A program made the position numbers and the translations under genes. Of a stretch of DNA of 64,000 nucleotides, positions 22,101 to 33,744 are shown one piece after another. How positions within the stretch are numbered: position 1 is the stretch's first letter; the number at the start of each line of letters is the position of its first letter. This DNA comes from Flammula alnicola (lineage: Eukaryota; Basidiomycota; Agaricomycetes; Agaricales; Strophariaceae), in NCBI GenBank assembly GCA_015499995.1, contig JADNRV010000074.1:186001-250000 (forward strand), read 5' to 3'. The notes under the pieces are model-generated. The model saw nothing but the letters and a program-made list of their open reading frames with translations, was not told where the DNA came from and did not search any database.

Positions 22101-24850
22101 CGCAGAGAAGAGAGTTGGAAGAGAGCAAATTCAAATCTTTACCGGTTGTCTGGAACAAACAATGGCCAACTCAGCCCAGCGACTGGCCGCTCAATATTCA
22201 ATTCTCGTTCTATCCTCAACGTCAACGTTCAACATCCACGTACGCGCAGACGGAGTCCAACTCCTGCGGATGCTTCGTTCTTCAGCCACGCCCTCTTCGA
22301 TATCTCTTTTTTTCATAAGACTCCTTTCTCGCATCTCTATCAATGCCAGAAACCGAACGTTCTACTTCCAAGTTCCCGCGGCTCCGGTGCTTTCCTATGT
22401 TTCGTTCACTTCTATTCCAGTAGTTTTTCTCCAGCAATCCACATGACGAGGAGGACTTGGGTAGCATACGCCAGGTCTCTGTCTCCTGCGGTGCCAGGCT
22501 AGAATCTCGTCCTGACGATTTCTTTGTCACCTTCTGCCACCCGAGGTAGAACCCGTTCTCAGCCAAAACCAAGTGCGTTGCTTGCCCACTAATCTAATAA
22601 GATCCTCTTGATCGCTTATCTGTCTTAAAATCTCTGCAGGCATACTCCATATGCTGTGGTGGTGCAGGCAACCTCCGTTCTCGATCTCGCGACACCATAG
22701 AGGCTCGTGCTGACTCGAATGAATAAGAAGGCATCAGGGAACACGTACATAGCCTCTGAAAATACACTAGTCAGTATTCATATCATTCCTTCTTCTTGTC
22801 GTCATCGTTGACGACTATTCTACAGTTCTCCGGCGGACGTGGTGGAGTCGGCAACATCAAACATTCGCGTTCGCGTGATCCCCATTGCGGCTCACTCTCA
22901 CATATCATTCCCTCCACCAGATGCGGATGGCCTGGCAACATCGTCTCCGGCAACAGTACGGCTTCCGCTTACATCGATGAGAAGGACCACAGGACCCACA
23001 GGACCAGCCGTGACAGACAGTGTGTACCTTTTTATCTACCTCCTCCCTGTATCGTCGAATTGACCATAAAACTACCACCTCTAGTCACTCCACTGGCTGC
23101 GCTGGCACCGCGAACCTTACGCAGACCACAAAACCCGCTATTGAACGTTATTCGCGTGATCATGAACCACCAGAGTTCGAATTTACTGGCCGTGGCGGTG
23201 TGGGCAACACCGTCCGCAAACTGTCCATGTCCCGCACACGCTCTTAAATCATCTTGATCACCGCCTGCTCCAGTTGAAATCGAAAAAAAAATAGGTTTAT
23301 CGTTCGAATAAACGCAAATTGTACTCTACACTGCGCCAGATATAGCTGTTCTGCCCCAGTTCTACGTACGTCGACTCTCTCCATGTCCTCATTTTTCTTC
23401 CAATCTCATGTTCCTGCAGTCAGCATGGCAATGCAACTCAAAGACGTGGCATATCACCTTCAGTTTTCAGGCTCCTTCAAGCAGAATGACTTGCCGTAGC
23501 AGCAGGTGGTGTCACGTCAGCGCTGTCTTCAGCGTCGAACCCCCTCCAGAATTCCTTCCATCGCTCTTAGCTTGGGATCGGCTGATCTCGATGGTGCTGC
23601 TCATGCTTTGGGTATTGATGGCTCTTCCATGGTTCGGGGAAAGCGGCATGGAGGGCGGAAGGGGAAGAGTCCGTATCTCCAACATAATTCGTACGACGAA
23701 CCACCTCCACTACCTACAATTGCCGCTGCTTCAACCTCTGCTTACGCTTCGCAACATTCCGTTATCTATAAGCGAAGGATCACGGTGGATGTGCAAGCAC
23801 TGTATTGCCGCTGCATGTTCCAGATGTTTGAACATCTGACGAGACATTGCTTGCAATGTCTCGCATCAAGATGTCATAGGACGAACTATGAATTGACCTT
23901 ACTTTCTCCCCACGGTACTTGCATTTTTACCCATCCTTAGGACGAAATTTTCTGATGTATTGCCCCGATTAGACTAGGATGGCAAATCACCGATATAGTG
24001 ACAACTTCCGATTCGCTGGAGGTCCTCTCTCTCGGACAACAGCTTCTATATCAAGGGCTTACAGCCTTACAATCTCCATAGATAGGACAGGGCTCGCCGA
24101 CTCTTTTCTGTCTCACATTATCAGAGATGAGAAATGGATCATTCATCACCTACCTAATTTCGAAGGCGACGACCACTCTTCCCCCCGGTAGTTCTCCTTG
24201 ACTCACTCTCGCGACACACCAAATGTCAGTCGGAATATTCGGATCGCATATTACATCGTCGATTTGTCTTTTCCCTTTCCACCTCCAGCTTGAGTTTATT
24301 CATATCTTCGATCAAGTTCTCCCGTCTTTCGGCAACCACAATTTAAATGGGCGCTTGATCTTATCGTACCGACACTCATCCGGACGCTCGTGGATAGGGA
24401 AATACGAGAAAACATTATAATTTCGCCATCTCTCCAAATGGAGCCAATAAGCCCAGGTTTTCTCAGTGGTCCACTGGAATGGGAAGAAGGTCCATCGCGG
24501 TCCTTCGTGGTCTTCGTGATGTCCGCGATAGAACTACCCCGACTTCAACCATTCAACCCCAGGACGTACTTCTGATCATCACCATCTTCGTGGATATTGC
24601 CATGCCATGCAGCGCAGTAGGCACGTCGTCACAACTAGAAGCCAGGCCCTTCGACAAGGGCGCGTTAACTCCCAACAAACGTTCGTTGAAAGCCAGCCAG
24701 TCTGTATCGGTCATGTTTCTTGTCCGTTTTTTCTCAAGGTCTTCGTGCTTTTAAGAACGTGCCCTCCGGTAGCCTCATTGGCACCCTGCCCAGCATGGCG
24801 TAACATCTGAAAGCCTGGAACGACGCTGCCTTATTCTCATTCTCAACTCA
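22101..24850 (+). pseudogene. Decayed multi-exon gene pieces, unknown family
   Basis: The plus strand shows a series of protein-like segments in different frames with intervening stops. Examples are DEEDLGSIRQVSVSCGARLE (about 22450-22510), HISFPPPDADGLATSSPAT (about 22900-22960), MAMQLKDVAYHLQFSGSFKQ (about 23425-23490) and PSLQMEPISPGFLSGPLEWE (about 24430-24485). Intron-like GTACGT...CTGCAG signals separate some of them. The order suggests one or two former genes. I do not recognise the protein. The segment at 23342-23580 repeats at 12660-12890. Confidence 0.4.
23342..23580 (+). repeat. Dispersed repeat copy B (with copy A at 12660-12890)
   Basis: Same orientation as copy A and clearly homologous by eye. 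Here the post-intron part still reads as protein (MAMQLKDVAYHLQFSG), while in copy A the matching part has lost the frame, so copy B is the less decayed of the two. Confidence 0.75.
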
Positions 24851-25587
24851 TTCCTAACTACTCCTTCCCTACCTACATGGATAGGTCGTCTATCGGATAC
24901 CATCGATAACGAACAAAGCAGCAAAAAAGCCTGTCCAGAGAAGGATGAGGCGGCAATTGAGCCACGATCAGATCCTGAAGCCTCATATCCACTGCGCCAG
25001 GCAGTTGGAACCTCAGAACCTCAGACGAGCACCCTGATTTTTTGCTGACATATCGATACTCAATCGCTGTCGATCGAACCCCGATTTCACACTCCAAAAT
25101 ACTTGCAGCCGGAACATAGAGGACCTGAATCAGAACATTAGAACCCAGCACATTCTGTCTGATTAGCGTCCAGGATCTGGCGGTTTTGGGTTAGGTGACG
25201 GTCTCTCGTGATGCAATACATATATAATCAACGACACCTGCGGTAGCATGGATCGACTTGGTTCAGTCTATGGCCAGTGTATATATCTATTGATCGGGGT
25301 GGTCACAAATACAAAATACCGCTTGGATGGCATGTATGCCTGTATATGTACAACATGTACAGAACAGAGATTTTGTAACAGACAGCAGTAACAAAAATGG
25401 CAGTAACAACGACGGACAAGGAAGGAGGATATATAGAAAATACAGTGCGTCTGAATGTGTGGGATGTATGTGTGCTAGTGCAATATGGTGGGTGATCCAA
25501 TGCCAGATGGAAATCTTCGTGATGTCGTGATCCATTTATCTATTAGGGTATGTTGAGAGTATCCAAGACAAAGCACCTTCTTCATGA
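24851..25587. other. Intergenic; 3' flank of RING gene 2
   Basis: No recognised gene. A B-box-like GGGGTTCGATCG exists on the minus strand near 25070, but there is no tRNA fold around it. Confidence 0.4.
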
Positions 25588-28486
25588 TCATGACTCGTAG
25601 TGCTCGCGACTCCACGACCGCAAGAAACTCCGGCTGGAGACGACAGGCGTCGGGGCGCTGATAGGTGTCGGGCCCGTCGTCAACTCGAGCCCAAGGGCAT
25701 TACCACTAAACGCAGGCGGAGGCGGAGGCTCTACATGCATTGCAGCTGGTGGTGGTGCGGCGGCCAATCCAGGGCTGCCACGCTGCTGGGCGGGATACCG
25801 GTCGTCGTCCGTATATTCAACAGTAACAGGGAACGGTGACTCCGCAGGGAGCGAACGCAGATTCGTACGGGGTCGTGCTAAGCGGCGAGACCGGCCATGA
25901 CGAGTACTCTCGCCCGAACCCAAGCTGCTGGCGGGCGGGTGCTCTGGCTCTCCGAGAGGACGCCCGTCGTTGGAGTAGGTCCATGCAAAGTCGTTGGTAG
26001 GATGCACCTGCCCACTGGAATGAGGATCCGCCCACGTTTCATGAGCACGCGTGTCGACCGATGTCGGAGATCGGTAAGAAGCTGCGCGATCCTCGCGAGC
26101 CGGACGACCATACCGCTGGTTCGAGGACCCGTTCGTGGAGCTTGCATTGTCGCGGTGCTGCGAGAAGTCGTCTTCTGGTTGGTACCCAGACCCGAAGCTG
26201 TTTCGGTTGCGACTTGAATATGCACCAGCTTCCCAGCTGTTACTGTGTCGACTCGAATGGGTGTCAATAGAGGTAGGCGATCGGTACGAGCCAGGCATGC
26301 GTTCGCGTTCGTCTCGGCTGGACCGAACAGACAATCCATCTCCTTCGCTAGGAAGGACACCGACCATAGACTGTATAGGTCTCACAGGAGACGAATGCGG
26401 CGCCGCTGCCTCAGAGGACAGATCACTGAACGAGGTCTGGCGCGTCCTGATACTCTCACCGTCAGAGCCCAGGGGCTGGAACGCCGTGATCTCCTGCCCG
26501 CCCTCGAACACCGGCTCGGCACCGCTGCGGAAACCCGCCAAGCCCGATATCAGACTGCCTGACGCCAGATGTGAAGGGGTCGGCGTGCCCCAGGACCCGC
26601 TCTCCAGGGTCCGGCGAGACCGAGCGGAAGCGGAAGGCGAGCTTCTGTGATCACTTGCTGCCGGAGGAACAGGGCTGGGAGAGTTTGACGGTGGCTCAGG
26701 GTAGTTGGGTCGCTGTGGTTGATCGAGTTGACTGAATGTGACCGAGGCATGCGATCGTGGGGCTCGAGGAGAAGCAAGGCCGTTTGAGTGTCGACTCGAT
26801 GGAGATCTCGCTGGATTGCTCGAGAGTATCGAAGCCAGCAACGGGTTGTTGAATTGCTGATCCTGTGTAGCGGTTGATGATTCGCGAGGGCGTGATCTCG
26901 GTCTCGATCTGGACGAAGGCCTGTCGTGGGCTAAGGACGAGGCCGAAGAGATTATCGACGATTCCGCCGTGCTCTGCCTGCGATGGGTGGGCCGTGGCGA
27001 TCTTTCGCTCGCTACAGGTGCTGAATATGGCTGGTTCTGGTATATGTTTGCACTGGGTGCTCTGTAGCTCTCCATGGGCGGCTCGAAGGCACTTGCTGGC
27101 TGTTGTGGATGGCGACTGCTGCTGGCGTACGACTGGCGAGTCGACGAGTAGCTCTCAGTAGGTTCAGTTATTCGCCTGCCGCTCGCGACCTCCTGTCCGT
27201 TGACGAAGCCTGATGAGTACTCTCTGAGGTAGGCATGCGTTAGAGCGAACGCATCCAGAGGTTGGTTTGTGCTCTCGAAATGGAGCTGTAGACCTGTTGA
27301 CCGCGTTGACTGACTGGAAGACTGTTCGTAGATGGGCATTTGTGGGGCAATGTGGGGTTGCACATAGTGCGAGGTTGGAGTGGCCTGACGGTATGGCACG
27401 GTCTGTGTCCTAGGTGACAAGTGGTATCTTGGATCCTCGTATGCATGCCGTCGCTCTGCTGAATTTGTTTTCCCTTTTCGGCTTCGTCGGCTTTCTACTT
27501 CGAATGGGTGTCTTGACCTTGGTGATGTCGGTAGTTCCGCAAATCTGACGCCTGAGCCTGACTCGGAAACAGCTTGTTCAAATGTTGGGATTTGGTCGGT
27601 CGAAATGGGTTCCGGAGGTGGAGGAAGAGGATTTCTATTGTAGGTATACCTGTGGGTTAGAGACTGCAAACTGGCAAGTTCCGATTGCACCTCAATCATC
27701 TGAACAGAGAATGGAATCAGAAACGAAAACAATCAGTCGAGAACAAGGATAACCGACTTCGCTGAAAGAACACGAAAGGGTAAAAGTTAGGAAACGTGGG
27801 CATCCCTGCAACCTTTTGTGAAAACAACACACCTCGTCATAACTTCAATCTTAGCCATATACGCCTCTGAGGTAACCATTGACCTGGTCCTCTCATTTAC
27901 GACGGTGGTGTCCAAACGTTCTATCTCCTCTTCTAACCTATGAATGGTTTCCAACAGCAACTCTTCTGCCTCCTTGAGTTCTCGGTGTTTGGTCAGCGCA
28001 GCTCGGGCCCTGCGCAATGCGATACACTGCAAGATGAGATAAATATTAGACCTCACAAGGCGTCCAAAACTTTGAGCATGACTTACCGCTTCGTCCGACC
28101 TGAGTCCAAGCCATAAATCCACTTCGGTCGTGATTTCCTCCAGCTGTTCCGCGGGCGTATCCCACGAAATAACCAGCCTCTGCAGAAGATCGATTTCCTT
28201 GTGATCATCGATATCCTCCGGTTTGTCAACATGCAGTTTCTTCATCTTGTTCGGCTGGTAAGGCTTTCGGCAGAGGGGACACAACGGGGGGTTATTGGTG
28301 TAGAGACAGCTATTATGATTACAGACACCGTCAACGAATCGGCTGTATCTGCAAACGGCAAGGAAAAGCTCACTCGCGACAGAATATATGACCGCAAGCG
28401 ATCGCGTGAGGTCGTTTGCCCGATGTCTCCCATGAATATTCCGAGAGGCAGACATCGCAGCGACTTGAAGAATGCAAGACGAGCAT
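25588..28486 (-). CDS. RING-finger / coiled-coil / disordered-tail protein, RING gene 2
   Basis: Predicted E3-type RING protein, intact over 881 codons. Minus-strand exons 28486-28374, 28309-28087, 28026-27833, a 4-nt exon 27761-27758 and 27699-25588; intron phases 2, 0, 2, 0, identical to RING gene 1. The start MLVLHSSSRCDVC is chosen because it opens the C3HC4 RING in frame: CDVC ... CGHIFC-RDC ... CPLC, the last cysteine pair followed by RKPYQ. Residues about 110-190 are helical/coiled coil (KHRELKEAEELLLETIHRLE). Residues about 200-881 are a low-complexity Ser/Pro/Arg-rich tail with many SRSP/RSS motifs, plausibly phosphorylated, ending RSFLRSWSREHYES. No transmembrane segment is visible. 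The 3' end of the acyltransferase gene lies 316 bp upstream, same strand. Confidence 0.88.
27758..27761 (-). other. Predicted 4-nt microexon (CGAA) of RING gene 2
   Basis: On the minus strand ...CTTTCAG|CGAA|GTCGGT..., between introns of 71 bp (27832-27762) and 58 bp (27757-27700). It turns the phase-2 end ACG AG into ACG AGC GAA before ATG ATT GAG. Direct joining of the flanking exons gives an immediate TGA. Confidence 0.75.
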
Positions 28487-28802
28487 GCAGAAAGTAGTAG
28501 CTCGGAGTGGGTAGGAAAAAGCAAGGAGTCGATTAGGATAAGCGCGTTAGATGACAATGTCGCTAGCCTCGCACACAGTGACAAGAGCTGTGCGCGGCTG
28601 CAAGGGTTGCATCAACGCCTCGAGGACGATTTCTTGTTTAGAGCAACAATAGGTCACTGGCCTCGGGCTTGGTCGCACAGCCCTTCAGGGGCTCCCATTT
28701 TAGGACAACACTTCTCATCCGTTCGTCTCGAACGGAAAACCAAAAGCTGCAGCTGTAAAGTTGAATGGTTCACAGCTCAAATATTACAATACATGAAGTA
28801 CA

Positions 28803-31273
28803 CTAAGATACAGGAATTTTGGCACCTTTACTCGATAAATACCCCAGTAACGTCTCATCTTCCATCGTCTTCAAGTGGGCCGACAAGGCAACACACGCCT
28901 TTGCCCGTGCATGCAACAAATGTCTCATCAACTTTCTAGCAGCGATAGGTTTGGGTGGCTGCCGCGCTTGTGACGTATTAATATGACCATTGGAGTCGGA
29001 AGATGCTGCTGCTTCTCTTCTCTTGATAAAGACATTCGCAGCAGGAAGTGGTGGTCTGCTATAGACGTCGACTTCGGCTGTGCTGAGGCTATCAGCGACA
29101 CGAGGGAAGGCGAACGCAGAGAAGAGTTTATGGTAGGTCACTAGCTGCTGTAACCTGCGTAAAAAGGTGTAAGAATGCCCATTTAGATTGGTAGCTTGAC
29201 TAAAAGCCAAGAAATGCAAAGTACTCACTGTCTGTAGTTGGCTGTTTGAGAGGTAGGCATATGTCGTCAATAGAAATTTAAAGACCAAGGGAAACGGTGA
29301 ACGTACCCTTGACCAGAAGCTTATGCCACTTGACAAGAACCAAAACACCGAAATAAACACTGCCCATAAGTCCCAAAACGCGCTTCAAAAACGGCAGTCT
29401 CTCATCACCCACGCCCAACCCCAACAAGGCAGTCAACCTTCCCAACTTGTTCTGCTTCCACAAAATACCCAACGCCAGGGCTATGTTAGCTCCAACGCCC
29501 AAGCCCCCACCAACAGCCTTGAATTGGGCAGCTGCTTCCTCTTCTCCAGGAGCTGCGAGGCATTTCGCTGCCAAGGGCCCGGTAAAGTATCCCGGAAAAT
29601 GTAATAGCAGTGGAGGCACGAACAGGATCAGGCGAATGAGGGCAAGCGGAAGACCGGTAAGGAGAGATAGGGTGGGTCGAGCGAGCACGGCGCTGCTTGG
29701 GAGGGAATTTGGTGGAGGAATATCGAGAATAGATGATGTTGAGGGTGGGAGAAGCGATAGCAGGATGGAGTGCTTGATGCCTGCGTAATGCAGAAGGGCG
29801 TAGTACTTCGTGAGTGCTGTTTTGAGTTGCAGGATAGACTCATGGCGATCAGACGAGGCTGTTTCTGGAGGTTGGTCGAAGATCTGAACTAGCCTATGAA
29901 AAAGGTGAGTCGACAAGTGATGGTTCTTTCCACAGACGAGAGGCGAGCAACGAACCTCTGCGAGACCTCCACCCAGTCCTTCAACGGAACCCTGTCCTCA
30001 TCACCCCACAGAATGCTCCTTGCCATCGAAACAGCGCAGATAGTGTCCCTATTAGCAATGCGATACCATTAATACCCAAATCAGACGGCTTTCAAGAATC
30101 AGGACATACCAGTCCGGGGCATTGACAGTCATCTCTATTAACTGTTTCTCCACTTGCGCCATGACCTTCTTCACGACCGCTTTCGAAGCCTCATCAGCAT
30201 CTCCTTCGAAGAGTTCTCCTGCATAGGAATCAATAAAAATCGGCTCTCCATATCTTCATAAGAACAGCCTCGTCAAAAAATTGCGTCTTCAGACAAAGGG
30301 GTACAATAACACATACTTGACGGAAATCTAAGTATAGCAGGGTCAAAAGAAGGCGAATGAGCAATCAGCACGGACATCCAAGACGACCAAAAGAAGCCCT
30401 CAAGTGACTCACCCGACTCAAATACCGCGCTTTATCGGTATACACAATCGCAACAGGTACGATTCTCAGCCCCGTCTCCGCCTCCTTTTCCTTTCCCTTT
30501 CCCTTCCCACCCCCACCCCCGCCGTCACCAACATCCTGCACTTCCAACCTCCCAGCATCGCGCTCACGCACATACCGCGCATACTCAACAGCCGCCCAGG
30601 CCGCGCCCGGCATAACCTGCACGATGCTCGCCTGCGTATAGCTCGTGCCCTCCGGGAACACCCCCACGACCTGCCCCTCCGCGAGCGCCTTCGAGGTGTC
30701 GCGGAACAGCGACGACCTCGCGGCGCCCTCCGCGCTGCTTGCTGAGGAAGATGAACTTGAGGAACTTGAGGAAGAGGAAGATGAGGAGTCGTGGGGTTTC
30801 GCAGACCCAGACGGCGGCGAAGAGCCGGCGCCGTTGTTGTTGGGGTTCCGTCTGACGGGGATGGCGCCGGACGACGAGAGTACGGCGCCTGATATGGGGT
30901 TGGCAAACATCGTCGACTTGGCCCAGAAAGAGACGTGCCGTCGGTGCGGGATCGTCGCCGCTGTTGGAGCACATTCGACGTTACTTTCAACGGTCTCCGG
31001 GATGTTTGCGCATCGGGTACTCACCCAGCGTGGCGATGTCTATAATTTCATTATGATGCGTCGATGCACTGCAAAGGCAAGGCAAAGATTAGATTAGCTT
31101 TCTGCTTCGATTAGGTACCAGTACCAATAACCGCGACAAAAAAGAACATACATGATAAGAGGACCATCCTTCGGCACATTCTGTTGACCCTCCACATAAG
31201 TTTCCGAGTAGTATCCCGTTACTGTCCAATCAGAGATTTTGCGTAGGGCACGGTAGACCAACTTCAGTTCCAT
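28803..31273 (-). CDS. Glycerol-3-phosphate O-acyltransferase, Sct1/Gpt2 type
   Basis: ER acyltransferase making lysophosphatidate from glycerol-3-phosphate and acyl-CoA, the first step of phospholipid and triacylglycerol synthesis. Nine minus-strand exons (31273-31152, 31068-31025, 30960-30413, 30327-30317, 30253-30110, 30048-29956, 29893-29307, 29241-29229, 29154-28803) give 637 codons plus TAG. Acyltransferase motifs: HHNEIID (HX4D), GAIPVRR, VVGVFPEGTSY (FPEG) and IVPVAIVYTD. Two hydrophobic segments follow (LTGLPLALIRLILFVPPLLL and GLMGSVYFGVLVLVKW). A poly-Ser run and a Gly/Lys/Glu stretch interrupt the catalytic domain between the motifs. Exons 4 (11 nt) and 8 (13 nt) are tiny but needed for frame. 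ATG at 31273 was chosen because the frame upstream has only a TTG. Confidence 0.93.
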
Positions 31274-31789
31274 GAGATTGTCAGAAGAGGGCGCATGCGA
31301 GTAAGAATAGGGCCTAAACAAGCTCCTCAGATATATGTAGTGCCAGTGACTGTAGTAGGAAAGAACAAAATGGGAGTTGTATGTTTATTCGCGTTACCCA
31401 GGGTCCACACCCCACTCCGTGTGAGGAAACAAAATTCATCATGGTGGTGATGAATTCGAACAAGGAGCGAAAGAAAAAGCAATATGAAATTCCACTACTT
31501 AATTAGGGGCAGGACAAATCGCTTGAAATTCACTGCTGAAATCGATCTCAGGTTCATATCAACTGATCACAGTCATCTCTCAACACAAAATAGCACACGA
31601 TATCGAGTTCGAAGTAACTCAGAACGCCAACACAGCAAATTTTTGGAGTGGACGACCGCGGGTCAGGTCATCGAAATGCACCTGATGCGCGTCGAGCGGC
31701 GACATTTTGCATTGAGCAATAACATGAATACAAGGAATCGTTGTGAAGTAAGACGGTGTTATGCCAAAGCAAATAAGAAGCGAGTACAA
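31274..31789. other. Intergenic between RPS14 and the acyltransferase gene
   Basis: Holds the 3' untranslated region of RPS14 and the promoter of the acyltransferase (both genes on the minus strand). No other feature was seen. Confidence 0.5.
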
Positions 31790-32495
31790 TCACAGACGAC
31801 GACCACGGCGACCACCCTGAAAAGCAAAAACAGATATAATCAGCAGGGAAAAACGGACTAAGGTGCGTATTACAGACCTTGCGTCTGGTGGAGTCAGTGG
31901 GGACGGGAGTAACATCCTCAATGCGTCCGATGCGCATGCCAGCACGGGCAAGAGCACGGAGAGCGCTCTGGGCACCGGGGCCGGGGGTTTTGGTGCCAGT
32001 TCCACCGGTAGCACGGAGCTTGATGTGGAGGGCGGTGATACCAACTTCGCGGCAGCGGGTGGCGACATCCTGGGCAGCCAACATAGCAGCGTATGGCGAG
32101 GACTCGTCACGATCGGCCTTGACTTTCATGCCACCTGAAATATGAAATAGAACGAGTCAGGTTCGTTGATTTTGACGCCAGAACACTGGGGCACGCACCA
32201 GTGACACGCGAGATGGTTTCCTTGCCAGACAGATCGGTGATATGGACGAAGGTATCGTTGAACGACGCGAAGATGTGCGCAACACCGAAAACGAGTTCAC
32301 CCTCTGCGACCTGGGGGCCGAGAGAGACGGTGGTCTCCTCCTTTTGAGCTTTGACTTTTTTGGGGGGCTACAGAGAAGATCATCCGTCGGTTAGCTTCGC
32401 GATCCAGCCATTATGAACAGATTTTGGAGCAGAAAAAAGGATATCGAAATCCGGAGAGTCATTCTGGGAGCATATGTGAGGATTAGACATACCAT
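31790..32495 (-). CDS. RPS14: 40S ribosomal protein uS11 (RPS14)
   Basis: Small-subunit ribosomal protein of the platform, near the 3' end of 18S rRNA. Minus-strand exons 32495-32493 (ATG alone), 32367-32199, 32134-31878 and 31816-31790 give 151 codons plus TGA, the normal length. Conserved blocks are visible: [60 protein letters not shown] and the C-terminus [18 protein letters not shown]. The ATG-only first coding exon (ATG|GTATGT) is supported because [11 protein letters not shown] joins in frame directly behind it. It is divergently transcribed from the CRN-like fragment about 310 bp away. Confidence 0.97.
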
Positions 32496-32805
32496 CTTGA
32501 CGGATTTGAGGATGGAAGCTTGAGGATGACGAGGAAACGACGACGATGACCCAAATCTTCAGCAGCCGAAGGAATGATACAGGGACAAACAATAGCGCGG
32601 CGTTTGCCGCCACCATCTGCACTTTGCAACACACACCCTTACATTAATTGTCGTGGAGCAGCCTTGTTATCTTTCTTTTCCGGCTTCTGATGCCCTGTAA
32701 AATGGTCAGAAACCCTGCTCTAACGCGGCCGTACTAAATCGAGATCGTCGAATCAAGTGCGCACCTCACCGATCGTCGTATCATTGTCCGAGTCTGCCAC
32801 AGACT

Positions 32806-33169
32806 ATGTCAGATATCGGTGACTCCAACATCCCAACTTTTTTGGCCGGCCAGAGCAACCGCTCTGTTACATTATCCTGTCTTGACTGGCGCTGGGCCAG
32901 CGTCTATTTCCTTTGTTGATCTTGGCGAGCTCATTGACGACCTTAGAGATGCTATCCACACACGAAACCCAAACGCCTTTCAACATCTTGATGCACCTCA
33001 TCTCACTCTATGGAAGCTGTCACCCCCATTGTCTCCCGGGGAAACTACAAGTTCAACGCAGAAAAATCAAGACCAGACTCGCAGAGATCGTTCCCAATCT
33101 TCCAAACCGAACCCCAGATGTCGCCGACAGTGCCATACAGCTTCTCCTGCCGACATGAAAAATCGCTGA
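32806..33169 (+). pseudogene. CRN (Crinkler)-type N-terminal fragment, frameshifted
   Basis: The conserved core GELIDDLRDAIHTRNPNAF plus QHLDAPHLTLWKL (about 32925-33020) matches the end of the ubiquitin-like CRN N-terminal domain, whose hallmark is a D-A-x-x-L-x-L-W-K block. The expected next piece (RLAEIVPNLPNRTPDVADS, then QLLLPT and a stop) lies in a different frame, and the first strand (SVTLSCL..ASVYF) is also broken. No effector-like C-terminal domain follows, so this looks like a truncated, frameshifted copy. I call it from remembered motif layout. Confidence 0.5.
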
Positions 33170-33744
33170 GGCGCGGATTCCTCAAAAGAAGACTACCTCC
33201 GTTTATTTAAATAATTGCCGCAAGACAAGTAATTATCGTCCTTCATCTTCTTATTTAGGGTCTTTGGCTGCCTCCGTGTCTATTTCACTGGACGCTCCTA
33301 CCCCTACACATGTATTTATCGCCTCATGCTTTAGGCTCTTAGCCAACTGTACATGTAGTACATAGTACATACCTACTTCAAAGCTTCATTCATGGTCAAC
33401 TTGCAATACGTATGCATTCCAATGACATCCATGTCGGATGATCCATCATCCGATTCCCTGCAATACACACCTTGTGACCTTGATACACACCGTTCCTGGA
33501 TTATTTTAGTATTACCACGGTGCCACCGGGAAACTACCATCAAAACGGCTAATTTGTGATGTAATAATTAATGTGAGAACAAAACATATTTTCGCGACTT
33601 GCGTTGTCGCGTTGGCCACTCTGACTCCTCCTATTATCGCCGTGGTTAATAAAGCGTGTACGTATCTGGCCTGCCCAAATACTATAAGTACTTTACCGCT
33701 GCAGTCGTACTGCTACAACTTTCTCCACTAGTGAATCTACAAGA
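33170..33744. other. Intergenic
   Basis: AT-richer spacer between the CRN-like fragment and the MGTRGYK-family gene. A CATGTATTTATC / TACATGTAGTACATAG stretch near 33310-33370 is palindrome-rich but has no clear role. Confidence 0.4.

Noticed and set aside
25060..25140. B-box-like GGGGTTCGATCG on the minus strand, possible tRNA
   Set aside because: No A box, acceptor stem or anticodon arm could be fitted around it.
25600..27161. Plus-strand open frames opposite RING gene 2
   Set aside because: They lie wholly antisense to the intact 704-codon last exon and show no motif.
28231..28584. Unspliced reading of the RING gene 2 start (MSASRNIHG...) as an alternative N-terminus
   Set aside because: It reads through an intron and destroys the RING. 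The spliced frame from 28486 gives a perfect C3HC4 motif.
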